The notes under the pieces are model-generated. The model had not been told where the DNA came from. It searched no databases and was given only the letters and a program-made list of their open reading frames with translations. A program made the translations under genes and the position numbers. Shown here one piece after another: positions 14,736 to 22,612 of a stretch of 29,663 bases of DNA; position 1 is the first letter of the stretch, and each line of letters begins with the position of its first letter. Source of the DNA: a virus. The stretch spans positions 1 to 29,663 of IMG/VR virus record IMGVR_UViG_3300048835_000834; one strand, given 5' to 3'.

Positions 14736-15764
14736 ATGACGCTGCCGATTTACAGCACATATTATCTGAACCGGCTTATCACACGGCTCTCGCCAAAGAC
14801 CCGATACTTCCGCGACCGCTTCTTCCCTGTTGAAGTTCAGTCTGACAAGGAGGAGATCTACTTCGATGAAAACCAGGACAATCGGATCGGGGCGGCTCCC
14901 TTTGTGCATCCGCTGGTCGAAGCGCCGATGTTCAGGGATGAAGGTTACTCGACCAAATCCTATAAGCCGGCCTACATCAAGGAAAAGACCGGTATTACAT
15001 CCGAGGATGGAAACGACCGTCTTCCCGGCGAGGATTTCGGAGGCGAGTACACCCCGATGCAACGTGCGGAGCTGAGGCTGATTCAAAAGACAACCCGGCT
15101 CTATGAGCGCCTGCGCGTGCGCGAGGAGCTGATGGCTCTTGAGGTGGTAAAAACCGGAAAGCTCACCATCAAGGGCGAAGGGTTTGACGCGGTTATCGAC
15201 TTCAAAAGGGATCCGGGCCTTTCCAAAAAGCTCGCCGGTGACAAGGGCTGGTCGAATCCCGATTTTGCCATGACCGCTTTCTTTGAAGGCATCCAGCGTG
15301 AGATGGCTTCCAAGAACCTGAACCAGTCGCGACCGCGCAAGGTGATCATGGGCATCGATGCCTTTGATATGTTCCGTGCGAACAAGGAGGTTCAAAAGCT
15401 CCTGCCCGATTACATGCGCCTTGTTGCCGATATTGGCCTCAAGCTCACGCCCCAGGACTCATCCTTTGAAAACCTCCTTTATCGCGGAAATTTTGGCAAT
15501 ACCGAGATTTGGGTCCATGAAGGCAAGACCGATCAGAAGAATTACGACATTGCCCCAAAGGAAGTGCTTTTCACCTGTGACAATATCCAGGGCGTTCGGC
15601 ACTACGGGGCCATCCGGGATCTGAAAGCCAGACTGGTGGCCCAGCGGGTCTTTGTCAAAAGCTGGGAAATTGAGGATCCAAGCCAGAGGATCGTCCTGCT
15701 TCAGTCGGCACCGCTCTTCGTAACCTACGATCCCAACACAGCCGCGCTCGTAACTGTCGCCTGA
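14736..15764 (+). CDS. major capsid protein (lambda gpE family)
   Basis: A 342-residue protein, almost exactly the length of lambda gpE (341 aa), following a decoration protein. It begins MTLPIYSTYYLNRLITRL and includes RFFPVEVQSDKEEIYFDENQ and the later VMGIDAFDMFRAN and VRHYGAIRDLKA stretches typical of the family. This is the HK97-fold shell subunit. It closes the lambda-like head module; the next gene is the Rha regulator rather than the expected head-tail genes. Confidence 0.92.
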   Translation: MTLPIYSTYYLNRLITRLSPKTRYFRDRFFPVEVQSDKEEIYFDENQDNRIGAAPFVHPLVEAPMFRDEGYSTKSYKPAYIKEKTGITSEDGNDRLPGEDFGGEYTPMQRAELRLIQKTTRLYERLRVREELMALEVVKTGKLTIKGEGFDAVIDFKRDPGLSKKLAGDKGWSNPDFAMTAFFEGIQREMASKNLNQSRPRKVIMGIDAFDMFRANKEVQKLLPDYMRLVADIGLKLTPQDSSFENLLYRGNFGNTEIWVHEGKTDQKNYDIAPKEVLFTCDNIQGVRHYGAIRDLKARLVAQRVFVKSWEIEDPSQRIVLLQSAPLFVTYDPNTAALVTVA

Positions 15765-15802
15765 ACATCGGAATTTGAAGCCACCATTCGAGGAGGATCC
15801 TC

Positions 15803-16567
15803 ATGACTGAACTTACGACCAGACAGACCGAACGCGTATATCTCGGCAATGGCAATGAGCCTGTCACCAACTCGCTCATTTTGGCCAAGGAATTTGACAA
15901 GCCTCACTACAACGTCCTTAAGGTCATCCGCAAGAAGATTGCTAACTATCCGAAAGAATTTGCTAAAGTAAATTTTTACGCCAGTGAATACAAGGACGAG
16001 ACCGGCAAGCTGAACCGGATGTATGAACTCACCAAGGATGGCTTTTGGGCCATCGTGTTCGGCTTCACGGGTCAAAAAGCAGGCCGCATCCAGGCTGAGT
16101 TCATCACCGAATTCAATCGCCGGGCTGAGATTATCCGGAGCCTCCAGGAGCGAATCCAGGACGGAAGTTCCAATGTTCTTCCCATCTCCCGCAGGGAGTA
16201 CAAGCACAAATACGGCTACCTCCAGATCAAGGCCACGGCGGATGGTTATGTGGAGCAGGAGTGGGTGTCAGGTGCCAAAACCATCGCCGAGATGAGCGAG
16301 ATGGAAAATCACGCAAGGCTTCAGCACAAGCGGATCAGCCTCGTCCAGGGCAACTTGAAATCCTTCATTTCTGATCTTCATCCATCCGATCGCTACAGTC
16401 AGCGATTTGTCGACCTTCTGGACGACGTGAAGGAACTTGCCGATCGTTTCAAGCCCAAGGCGTATGGAGCAAAAATCATCCAGGTTCCCATCTTCTCGAT
16501 GAGTGGGGTACCGCTGATTGGAATTGATACCGGGACTGAGGGCGGCCAGCAGCATGCCGATTCCTGA
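15803..16567 (+). CDS. Rha-family phage regulatory protein
   Basis: A 254-residue protein. Residues about 18-115 form the pRha domain: LILAKEFDKPHYNVLKVIRK, then NFYASEYKDETGKLNRMYEL and the family hallmark TKDGFWAIVFGFTGQKAGRI followed by QAEFITEFNRR. The remaining 140 residues are less conserved and may hold a second DNA-binding or dimerisation region. Rha proteins are usually found in early or regulatory regions of temperate phages. Here the gene lies between major capsid and head-tail genes and is co-directional. GGAGGATCCTC before the ATG is a strong ribosome-binding site. It could regulate late genes or resist host factors; the exact target is not visible. Confidence 0.88.
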   Translation: MTELTTRQTERVYLGNGNEPVTNSLILAKEFDKPHYNVLKVIRKKIANYPKEFAKVNFYASEYKDETGKLNRMYELTKDGFWAIVFGFTGQKAGRIQAEFITEFNRRAEIIRSLQERIQDGSSNVLPISRREYKHKYGYLQIKATADGYVEQEWVSGAKTIAEMSEMENHARLQHKRISLVQGNLKSFISDLHPSDRYSQRFVDLLDDVKELADRFKPKAYGAKIIQVPIFSMSGVPLIGIDTGTEGGQQHADS

Positions 16568-16844
16568 ACTGTCTGAACCGTTCGAGCACCAGGGCCATGA
16601 GTTCCAGGCAGTATTTACTGAATTTGATGAAAAGGCCGAGGGCTATGAACCCGGCCGTCTAACCCGGGTGATCCGGATTCTGGTTCTGGATGAGGATGCC
16701 GGGCAGATGGAGAACGGCGATGTTATCAAACGCCTCAAAAGCGGTCAGCTTTATTCGCTCAAACCGAAAAAATTGTCCGGCGCAGGGCTCGTGGAAATTG
16801 ATCTTCACCCTCTGGACGGATGCAGCGTTGAAAGAACGTTTTGA
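16554..16844 (+). CDS. small head-tail connector candidate
   Basis: A 96-residue protein starting at ATG 16554 (MPIPELSEPFEHQGHEFQ), overlapping the Rha stop by 14 bp. It is rich in acidic residues and beta-strand-like segments (LTRVIRILVLDEDAG). I do not recognise a family with certainty. Its position between capsid and baseplate genes, its size and its 3'-adjacent partner suggest a head-tail joining protein comparable to lambda FII. The longer frame starting at 16518 lacks a good ribosome-binding site. Confidence 0.6.
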   Translation: MPIPELSEPFEHQGHEFQAVFTEFDEKAEGYEPGRLTRVIRILVLDEDAGQMENGDVIKRLKSGQLYSLKPKKLSGAGLVEIDLHPLDGCSVERTF

Positions 16845-17315
16845 ATGTTGATCGCGATTCGAACCGAAATTGAACGTGCTCTGGGGGAAGTGCTTCCTGA
16901 TTGGAAACGTTTTTCCGCTCGCGTGCAAAGGATATCCGAAGCGGATCTGCCTTGCGTGAATATGTTCTTTCACAGGGACCGGCTGATCGAGGAAGGCAAT
17001 GGCCTTGAGAGGCGACAGGTCATGGCCCAAATCGAGGCCGGATTTATTGTCAAATCCGATGCCGAGCAGGAACTTTCTGATCTTCGTACCCGGATTGAAC
17101 ATGCGATCGAGTCGAGTGAAGCTCTGGCACGGAAGGCCCTGAAGCTTCTTTTTATGAATGTGGAATTTTCGCATGACATGGCGGGCAGTCAGCGCGTGGC
17201 GGTGCTCACGATGTCGCCCCGAATTGACTATGAAAGGGCCTGGCCTTCGCAGAAAGCCCAGGCCATAAACCCTGCGCTTATGCCCACGATCAACGGGGAG
17301 AAGGCCGATGGATAA
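16845..17315 (+). CDS. tail terminator/completion candidate
   Basis: A 156-residue protein whose ATG follows the previous stop directly (TGAATG). It opens MLIAIRTEIERALGEVLPDW, resembling small phage tail-completion or terminator proteins that cap the tube and join it to the head. Its middle is helical with many charged residues. It overlaps the next gene by 8 bp. In this hybrid phage it occupies the junction between lambda-type head and P2-type tail, so a connector role fits. Family identity is not certain. Confidence 0.55.
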   Translation: MLIAIRTEIERALGEVLPDWKRFSARVQRISEADLPCVNMFFHRDRLIEEGNGLERRQVMAQIEAGFIVKSDAEQELSDLRTRIEHAIESSEALARKALKLLFMNVEFSHDMAGSQRVAVLTMSPRIDYERAWPSQKAQAINPALMPTINGEKADG

Positions 17316-17904
17316 CGAGGTGGCGGTCCAGGACCTTGTGCGGCGCATGGATAATCTTTTGAAGCCGGGAAAGATCATGGCCGTAAATCACGAGCTGGCC
17401 AGAGTCAGGGTAAAGCTTGGTGAGAATCTTTTTACGACCTGGCTTCCCTATTTTGCGCGCCGCGCGGGAAACACGATCGACTGGGATCCGCCTGAACCCG
17501 ATGAGCAGTGTCTCGTCATTGCCCCGGGAGGTGAGCTGGCCGGAGGCTTTGTGATGACCGGGCTCTATTCTTCAGCTCATCCGGCTCCAGCCAGGAAATC
17601 AAACCTCACGCTCAGGAAATATCCGGACGGTCTTGAGCTTTCCTATGACCATGCCGCCCACACGCTCACGATCGAGCGGCAGGGAGATCTCAATGTGATT
17701 GTGAAAGGCTCGCGGATGGAATTTTGGACGGACAAATTCGAGGTTTTAAGCAGGGCAAAGGTGGGGCTGATGAAGACAATCTCCGACGCCCTTAAATCCA
17801 TTCTGAAGTCGAAGACCTCCACCATGATGGGGCCTCAACCGCTCCTTCCTGGAGCCTCAGAGCTGCCGACCCTTATTCAATCAATAGATTCCTTTGGAGG
17901 ATGA
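17308..17904 (+). CDS. baseplate assembly/spike protein (P2 gpV-like)
   Basis: A 198-residue protein matching the gpV family: an N-terminal helical part (NEVAVQDLVRRMDNLLKPGK), an OB-like fold (IMAVNHELARVRVKLGENLF then TTWLPYFARRAGNTIDWDPP and EQCLVIAPGGELAGGFVMTG), then a beta-helical spike region (LTLRKYPDGLELSYDHAAHT). P2 gpV (211 aa) forms the trimeric spike at the tail tip that pierces the outer membrane. It is the first gene of the P2-like baseplate block, as in P2 (V, W, J, I). It overlaps the preceding gene by 8 bp. Confidence 0.9.
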   Translation: MDNEVAVQDLVRRMDNLLKPGKIMAVNHELARVRVKLGENLFTTWLPYFARRAGNTIDWDPPEPDEQCLVIAPGGELAGGFVMTGLYSSAHPAPARKSNLTLRKYPDGLELSYDHAAHTLTIERQGDLNVIVKGSRMEFWTDKFEVLSRAKVGLMKTISDALKSILKSKTSTMMGPQPLLPGASELPTLIQSIDSFGG

Positions 17905-17905
17905 A

Positions 17906-18094
17906 GTGCCACTTCAGGGTTCTGAACAAAGCCTCGCAGTCGCGCTCAAGTCTGCGGCCAAATCCACAGATGGCGATGCGGACAAGGCCTGGGAAAAGGT
18001 CGCTGGGATCATTATTCAGCACATCATGGAAAACGCCATCATCACAGGCACGACGCCCAATGGCGGACCGATCAAGGATGGAAAAATCACATGA
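17906..18094 (+). CDS. small conserved-type phage protein in the baseplate block
   Basis: A 62-residue frame starting at GTG 17906, chosen because GGAGG (17896-17900) stands 5 nt upstream. It contains AWEKVAGIIIQHIMENAIIT and ends in GTTPNGGPIKDGKIT. Small proteins with an amphipathic helix and an ITGTTPNG-like tail are common in myovirus tail operons, but their job is unclear. It lies between gpV and gpW genes and overlaps the latter by 4 bp, so it is probably expressed. An overlapping ATG frame at 17901 reads through three genes and is very basic, so I regard it as a shadow. Confidence 0.6.
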   Translation: MPLQGSEQSLAVALKSAAKSTDGDADKAWEKVAGIIIQHIMENAIITGTTPNGGPIKDGKIT

Positions 18095-18402
18095 TGGGAA
18101 TGGACGAACGCACGGGAAAGCTCATCAGTGGCGAGGCCTGGATCCAGCAGGCTGTCAGGCGAGCCATCAGAATTCAAAAGGGCTCACGGCCGATGCTCCG
18201 CTGGTACGGGGTCAATCATCTGAAGTATCTCGGCCGCCAGATCACAGCCGGCTCGGTCCTGGATCTGACGGCTGACCTTTCCGACAGCATCGAGGCCACG
18301 ATTCCCGGGGCAAGGCTCAGGACGGTGATCGGCCAGGAAAACGGCGAACGAATCAGAGTCTCACTTGAGCTTGAGACAAACAATATTGAAGTGGAAGTGT
18401 AA
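18091..18402 (+). CDS. baseplate wedge protein (P2 gpW, gp25-like)
   Basis: A 103-residue gp25-like protein (P2 gpW is 115 aa). Typical sequence: EAWIQQAVRRAIRIQKGSRP, MLRWYGVNHLKYLG, DLTADLSDSIEATIPGARLR, then a final strand pair ending LETNNIEVEV. These proteins connect baseplate wedges to the sheath and help start sheath contraction. Position between gpV and gpJ fits P2 order. The start overlaps the previous stop; ATGs at 18094 and 18100 are possible alternatives. Confidence 0.88.
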   Translation: MMGMDERTGKLISGEAWIQQAVRRAIRIQKGSRPMLRWYGVNHLKYLGRQITAGSVLDLTADLSDSIEATIPGARLRTVIGQENGERIRVSLELETNNIEVEV

Positions 18403-18404
18403 CC

Positions 18405-19244
18405 ATGGAACTGCCCAAAATTATCGAAACGCCTGACTTTCAAAGGCTGCTTGAGGAAAACCTCGAACGCTTTACGGCTCTGGCGAGGGAGAAAATCCCC
18501 GGCTTTGCAAGGCCCACCCCTGCGGATCCCGCGTACCATCTGCTGGTCGAGATCACCCTGCTTCGGGTCATCATTACCGAAAAAACCAATGCCGCGGCAT
18601 ACGCGCAGCTCATTAAGCTTTCAAATGACCTTGAATTCATCTTCAAGGGCAGGCTTCGTCCAGGGGAGGATTGCGAAGCCTTCCGGGCTCGGATGCGCGG
18701 CACAAGGTATCTCGCCTCGCCTGCGGGAACTGTGGCCATGTATAAGGCGCTTTCATTTCTTTACGGCGAAGCTACCATTGGCTCTGGGCGGGAGGCGCGT
18801 TCGGCCTCGGTGAAGGATGCCTATGTTCAGGTCTCCGGAGGAGCCATTCTCGTTCATGTGCTCGTGAGCAGTGAGTCGGTTGATCTCAAATCTGCTGTGG
18901 TTTCCGCTTTGACGGAAGCCTTCAAACAGGAGGCGGTCAAACCTGCGCTGGATTCGGTGACATTCCGCGCAGCGCTTACAACGCCCTTTCCGATCGCTGC
19001 GACAATTTCCCTCATGCCAGGATTTGGCCAGGATTATAAAGCTATGATTGAGAAAAACTTTCGTGAAAAGTTTGAATCTGAAAAGCGTCTTGGCTGGGTT
19101 CCGACCGTAAGCTGGATCATCAAAGAGCTGCACCAGACGGGCGTTCGGTCTGTGGTTCTGCGTTCCCCTGTAAGCAATATTCCCGTTCAGGCAGAGCGCT
19201 ATGCGGTGATCTCCACACTTGATCTTACGGTGGAGACAGCATGA
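18405..19244 (+). CDS. baseplate protein J (P2 gpJ-like)
   Basis: A 279-residue protein of the baseplate J family (P2 gpJ 302 aa). Family-like features include the N-terminal helical region (LLEENLERFTALAREKIPGF), the early AYHLLVEITLLRVIITEKTN segment, and the C-terminal ALTTPFPIAATISLMPGFGQ region. gpJ forms the core of the baseplate wedge. The ATG follows the previous stop by 2 bp and the stop overlaps gpI by ATGA, so expression is coupled through the block. Confidence 0.9.
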   Translation: MELPKIIETPDFQRLLEENLERFTALAREKIPGFARPTPADPAYHLLVEITLLRVIITEKTNAAAYAQLIKLSNDLEFIFKGRLRPGEDCEAFRARMRGTRYLASPAGTVAMYKALSFLYGEATIGSGREARSASVKDAYVQVSGGAILVHVLVSSESVDLKSAVVSALTEAFKQEAVKPALDSVTFRAALTTPFPIAATISLMPGFGQDYKAMIEKNFREKFESEKRLGWVPTVSWIIKELHQTGVRSVVLRSPVSNIPVQAERYAVISTLDLTVETA

Positions 19245-19645
19245 TTGAGCCAGTTTTCCGAAAGCTATATCCGGCGTTCGATCCGGGACCTATCGAGAAC
19301 ATCCGGCTTCGCGCGGACCCGGAGATCAGGGAAGCCATCCTCTGGGAATACAGCCTGGAGCTGCTTTTGCCATACGCCGTCGATCCCAAAAGGCTCGATG
19401 AGGAGATCCAGGAATTCATGCGGCTTCATGGAACTCTCTTTGCGATCCGGACGGCCATGCGCTGGGTCGGATTTGGGAGCATCAGGTTCATTCCGCTTTC
19501 CCACTTTGAATATGAAGTCGATCCCGGGCGCATTCCATCCGAACGGGAAATCAGCGCAATCCAGGCTGCACTTTCGGTGTCCGTGCAGGCCCGCGGCAAA
19601 CTTAAACGAATCTTTCATGGATTATTCGAGGTCAAATATGAGTGA
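19241..19645 (+). CDS. tail protein I (P2 gpI-like)
   Basis: A 134-residue protein following gpJ, as in P2 (gpI 176 aa). It contains IRLRADPEIREAILWEYSLE, LLPYAVDPKRLDEEIQEFMR and LHGTLFAIRTAMRWVGF, consistent with the tail protein I family that binds the baseplate and receives tail fibres. It is shorter than P2 gpI. In P2 the fibre genes H and G would follow; here the sheath gene follows at once, overlapping by 8 bp. Confidence 0.85.
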   Translation: MIEPVFRKLYPAFDPGPIENIRLRADPEIREAILWEYSLELLLPYAVDPKRLDEEIQEFMRLHGTLFAIRTAMRWVGFGSIRFIPLSHFEYEVDPGRIPSEREISAIQAALSVSVQARGKLKRIFHGLFEVKYE

Positions 19646-20117
19646 CGCACTCTATGTGCATGGAATCATCATCAGCCAGGCGACAGGCGAAGCCCAGGAG
19701 ATCCGTTCACCATCGACCAGCGTTGTCGGAATTGTGGGAACGGCGCCAGCGAGCAGGGAGCTGACGGTCAATTTTCCTGCGGCGTTCCTCGGGGAAAAGA
19801 CCGCTCTTGATGCCATTTATCCGGCAGGGGCAACGGGCGACAAGGGAACGCTTTACGAGTCCGTGATTGGGGTTCTGGAGCAGGGTCTCGCGCGCGTAGT
19901 CCTTGTGAAGTCCGCATCCAATTCCCAGGCGGACATTTTAAAAGCCATCGATGCTTTGCCGATGGCGAAATCAGTGACGGGCTACAAACCAAAGATTCTG
20001 ATTGCACCCGGGTTTGGCAGCGAAGTCACGCAGAATACGGTGAATCCGGCACCGACACCCAGCCCTGCACCAGACCCGACGCCGGAAAACAATCGAAACA
20101 GACCCCGGGGGACTTGA
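19638..20117 (+). CDS. tail sheath protein, N-terminal half (P2 gpFI-like)
   Basis: A 159-residue N-terminal part of a contractile tail sheath subunit: VHGIIISQATGEAQEIRSPS with TSVVGIVGTAP, then FPAAFLGEKTALDAIYPAGA, and the family signature KPKILIAPGF. After that point the sequence turns into a proline-rich run (NPAPTPSPAPDPTPENN) and stops at TGA 20115-20117. The C-terminal half starts only one codon later in the same frame. Together the halves give about 411 residues, close to P2 gpFI (396). The sheath surrounds the tube and contracts on infection. The break may be a real two-gene sheath, a nonsense mutation or readthrough. Confidence 0.85.
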   Translation: MSDALYVHGIIISQATGEAQEIRSPSTSVVGIVGTAPASRELTVNFPAAFLGEKTALDAIYPAGATGDKGTLYESVIGVLEQGLARVVLVKSASNSQADILKAIDALPMAKSVTGYKPKILIAPGFGSEVTQNTVNPAPTPSPAPDPTPENNRNRPRGT

Positions 20118-20120
20118 TCC

Positions 20121-20879
20121 ATGGCTGATACCGCAAATCCAATTGTGACAAACCTCCTATCCGCTGCGCGGCGGCTTAAGGCCATTGCGATTGTTGATGG
20201 CCCGGAGGATGAAAAGGAGCTGAAAAAGTTCCGTGACCTCAATGGCAACGCCCGCCTCTATATCGTCTCGCCAAAGGTCAAGATCTCGGCTGGTGACAAA
20301 ATCACTACAGTCCCGGCCAGTTCCCATGTGGCTGGGGTTTTTGCCAGGATCAACTTCTGGCAGTCGCCATCGAATCAGCCGCTTTATGGAATTCTCGGGA
20401 CGAATGTGGGGATTTCCTTTGAGATGGATGATCCGGAATCCACAGCCCAGCAGTACAACGCGATGCAGGTTGCAACCCTTATCCGCGAGGATGGAGGCTT
20501 CAGGGTCTGGGGCGCCAAAGGCACAGGAAGCCCGGGGGATTCCAAGACCAGCCAGATACAAAAGGTCCGCATTGCCGATGCCATCGAGGAGGCCATTGCC
20601 GCCTCAACCCGCTGGGCCGTGGCGGCGGGAATCAATCGCGATTTCATAGGAGCGGTTGAAAGAAAGGTAAATAACTTCTTTTCGGATCTGATCCGCGAGG
20701 GGGCCATCGTCGGCGGCGAGTGCAAGGGCGATAGGGAGCGCAATACAGCCGAGGCTCTGGCCCGCGGCGATGTCTACTGGAAGTACAGCTTCACTCCAAC
20801 TGCCGTGGCCGAGACGCTTCACTTTGAAGGATTCAACACTAACAAGTATTACGAAAATTTTGGGGAAGGAGTCCAATGA
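20121..20879 (+). CDS. tail sheath protein, C-terminal half (P2 gpFI-like)
   Basis: A 252-residue frame, in the same phase as the N-terminal half, starting at ATG 20121 right after TGA-TCC. It continues the sheath sequence: AARRLKAIAIVDGPEDEKEL, then SSHVAGVFARIN, the WQSPSNQPLYGILG segment, and the C-terminal domain with NNFFSDLIREGAIVGGECKG and YWKYSFTPTAVAETLHFEGF, which form the inner ring contacts. GGGGGA about 8 nt before the ATG could serve as ribosome-binding site, so this half can be made on its own. The stop overlaps the collagen-like gene by ATGA. Confidence 0.87.
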   Translation: MADTANPIVTNLLSAARRLKAIAIVDGPEDEKELKKFRDLNGNARLYIVSPKVKISAGDKITTVPASSHVAGVFARINFWQSPSNQPLYGILGTNVGISFEMDDPESTAQQYNAMQVATLIREDGGFRVWGAKGTGSPGDSKTSQIQKVRIADAIEEAIAASTRWAVAAGINRDFIGAVERKVNNFFSDLIREGAIVGGECKGDRERNTAEALARGDVYWKYSFTPTAVAETLHFEGFNTNKYYENFGEGVQ

Positions 20880-22045
20880 ATTCATTTCGTCTGATTTTAT
20901 TCGCAGCCATTTTCTTTCTAGGTTTTGCCGCCTTCGCGCAGCAAACCGCGCCGCTGTTTTCCGACAACGACAGCCCAACATTCGAGAACACCTATCTTAT
21001 CGACAATATCGGCACCAACAGCAAGGGAGCGGATCTTACCCTTCGGATCCACAAGACGGCTCCGTTTGGAGAATGCAAAGACAAGGTGAATTGCCCTGCA
21101 TCAGTGATTGTTTCCGGGGCGACGGGCAATGTGAACATGCCTGTTGACGTGAATGTCCGCTCACTCCATGTCGGCAAAAATCCGGTGATTGATGCCACAG
21201 GAAAATGGGTAGGACCTCCCACGGGACTTGCTGGTCCCAAGGGTGACAAAGGCGATCCCGGCGTCCCGGGTCCAAAAGGGGATAAGGGTGAAGCGGGACC
21301 TCAGGGGCCTCATGGTGAGTCTGGCTTTGATGGTTCCGTGGGACCAGCCGGCCCCAAAGGTGACAAGGGTGATCGCGGCACTCAAGGCCCTCCTGGCGAA
21401 AAAGGCGAAGCGGGTCCTCCTGGTCTCCGTGGCGATCGTGGTCCAGAAGGTGCCATGGGACCAGCCGGCCCCATGGGTGATCCCGGAAAGTCAGGCGAAG
21501 GCTGCTGGTATGACAATGTGAATCAAAGGATCAACTGCGGGGAAACCTGGATTGAGATCGCAAACCTCAAAGGCCCGAAAGGTGACTCCGGGCCCGCAGG
21601 ACTGAAAGGTGACAAAGGTGATCCGGGAAAACCTGGTGAAGGCTGCTGGTATGACGATCAAGCGCAAAGGATCAATTGTGCGGGCGGCACCTGGATTCCG
21701 ATCGCACTTCTGAGGGGGGCGCAGGGTGAAAGAGGTCCCATGGGGCTTACGGGACCAAAGGGCAATACAGGTCCTGCCGGTCCTCAGGGGCCAAAGGGGA
21801 CTGTTGGAAGCTGCAGAAGCGTTTCTGCTGAGGTTTCCATTTTCCAGATGGCAGAGGTTTCCGCTTCCTGCGAGAGCGGCGAGATTCTCATCGGTGGCGG
21901 CTGCCATATAACTGGGGGGACTGGAGTGCAGCTTCAGACGTCGGCTCCCATCATTGAAGAGCTTACCTACGCCTGTGAATGGATCTGGAAATCGGGAGCC
22001 AGTCCTCTGGTCAAGGGTACTGCTGTTGCCACCTGCTGCAAATGA
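20876..22045 (+). CDS. exported collagen-like (Gly-X-Y) protein
   Basis: A 389-residue protein with a classical signal peptide (MNSFRLILFAAIFFLGFAAF, cut probably after AFA at 21), a 95-residue N-terminal domain with two cysteines, then three Gly-X-Y blocks (about 117-209, 234-255, 281-317) rich in GPKGDKGD/GPPGEKG. The blocks are separated by two copies of a GCWYDxxxQRINC module (about 210 and 256). The cysteine-rich C-terminal domain ends ATCCK. Expected to form an exported trimeric collagen-like fibre held by disulfides. GGAG precedes the start and the ATG overlaps the sheath stop (ATGA), so it is translated with the tail genes. No fibre gene is present nearby, so a host-contact or virion-decorating role is possible, but an export signal is odd for a virion part made in the cytoplasm. 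Confidence 0.88.
   Translation: MNSFRLILFAAIFFLGFAAFAQQTAPLFSDNDSPTFENTYLIDNIGTNSKGADLTLRIHKTAPFGECKDKVNCPASVIVSGATGNVNMPVDVNVRSLHVGKNPVIDATGKWVGPPTGLAGPKGDKGDPGVPGPKGDKGEAGPQGPHGESGFDGSVGPAGPKGDKGDRGTQGPPGEKGEAGPPGLRGDRGPEGAMGPAGPMGDPGKSGEGCWYDNVNQRINCGETWIEIANLKGPKGDSGPAGLKGDKGDPGKPGEGCWYDDQAQRINCAGGTWIPIALLRGAQGERGPMGLTGPKGNTGPAGPQGPKGTVGSCRSVSAEVSIFQMAEVSASCESGEILIGGGCHITGGTGVQLQTSAPIIEELTYACEWIWKSGASPLVKGTAVATCCK
21505..21690 (+). repeat. two copies of a cysteine-bearing module in the collagen-like gene
   Basis: The sequence encoding GCWYDNVNQRINC starts at about 21505 and a diverged copy encoding GCWYDDQAQRINC at about 21643, each followed by a short hydrophobic strand (TWIEIANL, TWIPIALL). 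They interrupt the Gly-X-Y repeats. Two cysteines per copy suggest an intramodule disulfide, consistent with an exported protein. Silent and replacement differences show an old duplication rather than an assembly artefact. Confidence 0.7.
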
Positions 22046-22054
22046 GGAGTGGAA

Positions 22055-22576
22055 ATGTCCGTTAAGTTTCCTTTGTATCTCAAGAATTTCAATTTGATCC
22101 TCGGGCCAACGGATTATGCGGGCGTCGCGGAGGAGGTTACTTTTCCAAAAATTGCCTACAAAACCGAGGAGATTTTGAACGCCGGCATGGCGATGCCGAT
22201 CAAGATGCCGACCGTGCTCGAAGCGATGGACGTGACTTTCAAAATGTCCGAGCAGACCTTTGAAGGTTTTGTTCTCGCCGGCGCTCCGACCGCAGGGCTT
22301 GTTGATGCCGTTGTTTACGGGCACATGCAGAATGCACTCGGCGCGACATCGGAGCTAATCTATGCGATGCGCGGGAGCATTCTCAAGATCGATCCAGGAT
22401 CGGCAAAAAATGGTGATCTCAAGGCGGGCACACAGACGCTGGAGATGAATCTTATGTCGCTTCTCGTGACGCGCGACAACATTCCTATCTTTACAGTCGA
22501 TGCACAAAACGGTGTCGTCAAACACGGACCTCTTGATCACTTTGAGTCGGCACGAAAGAACCTGAAACTTGGTTAA
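22055..22576 (+). CDS. major tail tube protein (P2 gpFII-like)
   Basis: A 173-residue protein almost the length of P2 gpFII (172 aa). It starts MSVKFPLYLKNFNLILGPTD and includes the family-like VAEEVTFPKIAYKTEEILNA, GMAMPIKMPTVLEAMDVTFK and ALGATSELIYAMRG segments. It forms the inner tube surrounded by the sheath. The ATG at 22055 is chosen over GTG 22049 because GAGGAG lies at a good distance. In P2 it directly follows FI; here the collagen-like gene stands between them. Confidence 0.92.
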   Translation: MSVKFPLYLKNFNLILGPTDYAGVAEEVTFPKIAYKTEEILNAGMAMPIKMPTVLEAMDVTFKMSEQTFEGFVLAGAPTAGLVDAVVYGHMQNALGATSELIYAMRGSILKIDPGSAKNGDLKAGTQTLEMNLMSLLVTRDNIPIFTVDAQNGVVKHGPLDHFESARKNLKLG

Positions 22577-22612
22577 TGCTACGGATATGATTTTAAGACA
22601 GGAGAATTTCGA

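Noticed and set aside
20115-20117. recoding of UGA as a sense codon across the element
   Set aside because: UGA is used as a normal stop for many other genes here (terminase, protease, gpU, gpD), so the sheath UGA is a local feature.
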